From: JAULUH01 sp032111745
GTDB taxonomy: Bacteria; Chloroflexota; Anaerolineae; JAAEKA01
DNA: 5,443 nt
Direction: 5' to 3'
Assembly: GCA_032111745.1 (NCBI GenBank)
Contig: JAULUH010000435.1
Location: forward strand, 1 to 5,443
In this document: one piece after another, positions 5,079 through 5,443 of the stretch
Position numbering within the stretch: position 1 is the stretch's first letter
Layout of the letters: each line of letters begins with the position of its first letter
The notes under the pieces: model-generated
The model's database searches: none
Seen by the model: only the letters and a program-made list of their open reading frames with translations
Told to the model about the DNA's origin: nothing
Program-made: the position numbers and the translations under genes

Positions 5079-5443
5079 TCAGGTTCCGGGCACGTGGCGG
5101 CTGCGTATGAGCTGTAGCAGGTGCTCTACGCTGGCCAGGTTGTGGACGGGCAGGAAATCGTCGACGTAGGGGAGGGCGGCCTGCATGCCGCGCACGGCAG
5201 GCTGGTAGCCCTCGCCGCCGAGGAGGGGATTGAGCCAGATCAGGCGGTGGCAGCTGCGCTGCAGGCGGGCCATCTCAGTGGCCACCAGGGCGGTATCGCC
5301 GCGATCGATGCCATCGCTGATGATGAGGACGATGGCGCCGTGGCGCAGGACGCGACGGGCCCAGTCGTAGTTGAAGCGCTTGACGGCCTCGCCGATGCGG
5401 GTGCCGCCGCCCCAGTCGTGGATGGCGGCGCTGGCCTCGGCCA
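5079..5443 (-). CDS. coxE: CoxE-like VWA-domain protein, C-terminal part
   Basis: The minus strand from the right edge to TGA at 5081-5079 encodes the last 120 residues of a VWA protein of the CoxE family (PF05762). In window numbering, HDWGGGTRIGEAV (8-20) carries the MIDAS threonine T14, and IVLIISDGIDRGD (37-49) carries the MIDAS aspartate D43. The CoxE hallmark run follows: MARLQRSCHRLIWLNPLLGG (57-76), then ALPYVDDFLPVHNLASVEHL (89-108). The N-terminal half, about 250-300 residues with the DxSxS metal motif, lies to the right. CoxE proteins pair with a MoxR-type AAA+ ATPase (CoxD) to mature molybdenum hydroxylases such as CO dehydrogenase, where the Mo-Cu centre acquires its sulfur and copper. 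A coxD-like gene and hydroxylase subunits would be expected upstream. The gene is convergent with the amidase-NmrA operon, so co-regulation is not implied. VWA proteins outside Cox clusters also exist, but the C-terminal hallmark is specific. Confidence 0.88.
   Translation of the reverse strand, partial: AEASAAIHDWGGGTRIGEAVKRFNYDWARRVLRHGAIVLIISDGIDRGDTALVATEMARLQRSCHRLIWLNPLLGGEGYQPAVRGMQAALPYVDDFLPVHNLASVEHLLQLIRSRHVPGT

Overview
The window is about 5.4 kb of GC-rich bacterial DNA without RNA genes, CRISPR arrays or intact mobile elements. It holds five protein genes, two of them cut by the window edges. The gene families, the very high GC and the two kinds of short intergenic repeats resemble environmental Chloroflexota (Anaerolineae/Caldilineae-like) genomes. 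That placement is inferred from style, not from a marker gene.

Layout, left to right. (1) Minus strand, 1-1406: most of an FdrA-family protein (acyl-CoA-synthetase-like), whose C-terminus lies beyond the left edge. (2) Minus strand, 1403-2191: a metal-dependent cyclase/hydrolase (PF04199 fold: kynurenine formamidase, isatin hydrolase). Its stop codon overlaps the fdrA start as ATGA, so the two form a coupled operon. (3) 2192-2560: a divergent control region. It has a near-consensus sigma70-type promoter reading left into the cyclase, a weaker extended -10 promoter reading right into the amidase, a GGGCTT-N5-AAGCCC dyad, and a block of degenerate short repeats between them. (4) Plus strand, 2561-3877: an amidase-signature hydrolase with its Lys-Ser-Ser triad intact. 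(5) Plus strand, 3879-4754: an NmrA-type atypical SDR that starts one base after the amidase stop, making a second coupled operon. (6) 4755-5078: a convergent intergenic region with a perfect dyad, three copies of a 29-nt-period repeat and a lower-GC stretch of uncertain origin. (7) Minus strand, 5079-5443: the C-terminal part of a CoxE-like VWA protein, which enters from the right.

How the genes may work together (inference): the cyclase and amidase both hydrolyse C-N or C-O bonds of amides and small rings. FdrA is known from the allantoin/oxamate branch of purine catabolism, where its usual partners are DUF1116 and DUF2877 proteins and a carbamate kinase. CoxE proteins help mature molybdenum hydroxylases of the CO dehydrogenase/xanthine dehydrogenase family. 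Together this suggests a locus for degrading an N-heterocycle, ureide or cyclic amide, with hydroxylation, ring opening, amide hydrolysis and carbamoyl or acyl-phosphate recovery as the steps. The substrate cannot be read from the window, and the CoxE operon, lying across a convergent junction, may be independent.
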